From: Hofstenia miamia
Taxonomy: Eukaryota > Xenacoelomorpha > Acoela > Hofsteniidae
Length of the DNA: 34,369 nucleotides
Assembly (NCBI GenBank): GCA_900660155.1
Contig: CABFPE010000252.1
Span: 116,977-151,345, forward strand
Direction of reading: 5' to 3'
Shown here: piece after piece, positions 32,366-34,369 of the stretch
How the letters are laid out: each line of letters begins with the position of its first letter
Numbering within the stretch: the first letter of the stretch is position 1
Program-made: the position numbers and the translations under genes
The notes under the pieces: model-generated
Told to the model about the DNA's origin: nothing
Database searches by the model: none
Seen by the model: the letters and a program-made list of their open reading frames with translations, nothing else

Positions 32366-34369
32366 TATCACAGAAAACTGCCGATTGCAGCAGAACTAGC
32401 ACAACTTCGAATAATTAGCTACCGTTTGCACAAAACCCAACGGCAGTTCTTTAATATTACCTAAATACTTGGTCTTTTGAAGTAAGCTTTGCATCTTAAA
32501 CAATCAATAATAAAATAACAAGTCAATGCAATTCATTAGAGTAAAATATTGATTGTAATTAAATATAGAACATCTGAATATTTAATTTCAATAAAATTTA
32601 TTTTCTGACAGCCTAAACGGAATTCACAAAAGAATTCGGTGTTAACTAAAATATTAATTTTTTGTCAGGCTGATAACTCTAATACGAAACTATGAATAAA
32701 TATTTGAAAACCTTTAATAACAAAGCATAAAAATAATGAATAACATTGTATGAAGTTCCTCAACTTTTGCAGTATATCAAAAGGAAATATTTAACATGAA
32801 ATGAATTCTGTGATTTAGAGACCCTATATTTTGAAATGCATGACAAAAAAATCGAATCAAAAACGAATAGGTGGTTTTAGATATCCCAAATGCTCTAAGC
32901 GTTACATAATTGACAGTGCTATGCCTGTCAATCGATGAATTTTAATGAACTTTTAATTTCACAGAATCTTTTTTCATTATGTATATTTCAATTTCAAAAT
33001 TCCAGACGTTATAAACACAATTCTATTGAGAGAAAAGTAACATAAATTTCCTTAGACAAGGAAATTTTATGTCATACACCATATAACTGTAAGTCCTCCG
33101 AATGGAAGTACCATAAAATATAGCAAACATGCTGTAAATTCAAAGAAAATATGTTTAGATTGTTAATCATTAATGCATTGCCTGAATTTCATTTCATTTT
33201 ATGAACAAAACCAAAAAAACAAATACTATGTCCAAATAAAATTAAAAATATATTAAGATATAAAATGGTGAAATTTATTTTCAGGATAAGTTTTTTCAAT
33301 ATTTTAAAAATGTCCCATTCAAAGAATAGTTGGAAAACGGGCATAATTTTAAATATCGACATAAAAGATCAGTTTTACAGCTATATGAAAAATCATGGTT
33401 TTCAGATGAGAGAATACACATTGGTATATCCTTTATCATTATATATTTGTGACGAAAACAACCTAAATTTCCGATAATGATTATCAATTTACACCAAATT
33501 TTGATGTTAAACATTTGGATCAATGTTCATGACTGTAATCCTTATAAGCTAATTTTAAATTGTAACTAGATTTTTTTACATTCTTAGTTTTTATCTAAGC
33601 TTTGTTTTTCGGATTGTTTACATACTTTCTCTCCATATTTTTATATTCACTAAAACAGTTTTTTTAGAAGTTGTAATTTACATGAAAATTATATAATGTT
33701 CCTGGTAGGAGCGAAAATCGGAACAAGCAATTGAAGTATTTTAAAAATTATATTTTACTACATTAACCTAGTGTATCCACACCAAGTGCTTAGTGTGCCT
33801 CTATACCTGATAGTATTAATTAAGTCTCTTCATAAAACAAAGAATAAGGTAAAATGTTTTGAAAAGATTATGTGAATTTAAGTTGCAATTGTTGCGAATA
33901 ATAATTAATCATATAGAATTTTTATGAAATTTGTTGATGGTTGCAACAAAACATTATAGAGAATTTTTATAGTGGAAAGCATATTATAGAAATACATTTC
34001 CCAAAATTACACATAATTGTTATCATAGTTAATTTTTTACCATAAAAATATCATCGAACCTAATATATGATGGAGAAATTCAGATATTTTTTGCACTTTG
34101 AGTGCGCATTAAGGTGTCAGATGGAAAACCTAAGTAGAAACCCTACAATGAAACTCGCAAAACGGACAAGAAAATATTATTATTTCTATGCAGTACATCA
34201 TTGATGCTCTTAATGACACACTACACATTAGTAAGTAACTGGGGAAAATTTCATGTCTTTAGTTTATCAATCATCACCTTGAGTTAATGACATTTACAAA
34301 GTTTATAAAAGGCAGATTTCATCTGGTTAGAGTGTGTCATACATGTATGCCGATGCATTAGCCCACATT
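32366..34369. other. upstream AT-rich sequence, nothing recognised
   Basis: Read on both strands. Short frames (for example 33265-33477 plus) show no domain, and no splice pattern or transposon motif stands out. Confidence 0.5.

Overview
This is an AT-rich stretch of animal nuclear DNA, not bacterial. No reading frame is long, and the only conserved protein signal is split over many short exons with GT...AG introns of about 40 bases to about 10 kb. Transposon relics and (TA)n microsatellites fill the introns. The species cannot be named from the sequence; an invertebrate with an AT-rich genome fits best. One ambiguous base (n) lies at 13646.

The main content is the 5' half of one gene on the minus strand, running from a start codon at 29219 down to 4276. 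I reconstructed sixteen exons by reading the reverse strand, finding splice sites and checking phase across each junction. They encode about 690 residues: a short N-terminal region, a long run of ankyrin repeats, then the linker that ends in the HP-x-C-x3-YL-x-MKW motif just before the first membrane helix of TRPA1 cation channels. Order, repeat spacing and linker motifs match TRPA1 throughout. The six-helix channel part is not in the window and should lie left of position 1. One ankyrin exon between 28610 and 22793 is expected from phase and repeat register, but I could not find it.

Layout from left to right: 1-3328 is one copy of a 3.3 kb segmental duplication, and its right edge abuts a 57-base mariner end and a TA tract. 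4276-10152 holds nine exons (16 down to 8). 10153-20091 is a 9.9 kb intron packed with a dead Tc1-like transposase, a foldback/MITE-like element, a Penelope-type GIY-YIG relic back to back with a LINE reverse-transcriptase tail, a diverged repeat, and the second copy of the 3.3 kb duplication (16095-19421). 20092-22793 holds exons 7 to 3. 22794-28609 is a large intron carrying a nearly complete 1.29 kb mariner (26454-27745) with a broken transposase. 28610-29219 holds exons 2 and 1. 29220-34369 is upstream sequence with one more copy of the diverged repeat and no recognisable gene.

I see no operon-like or multi-gene system. The unusual points are the near-identical duplication with one copy inside the TRPA1 intron and a breakpoint at a mariner end, the almost exclusive use of TAG 3' splice sites, the missing ankyrin exon, and an unnamed three-copy repeat family.
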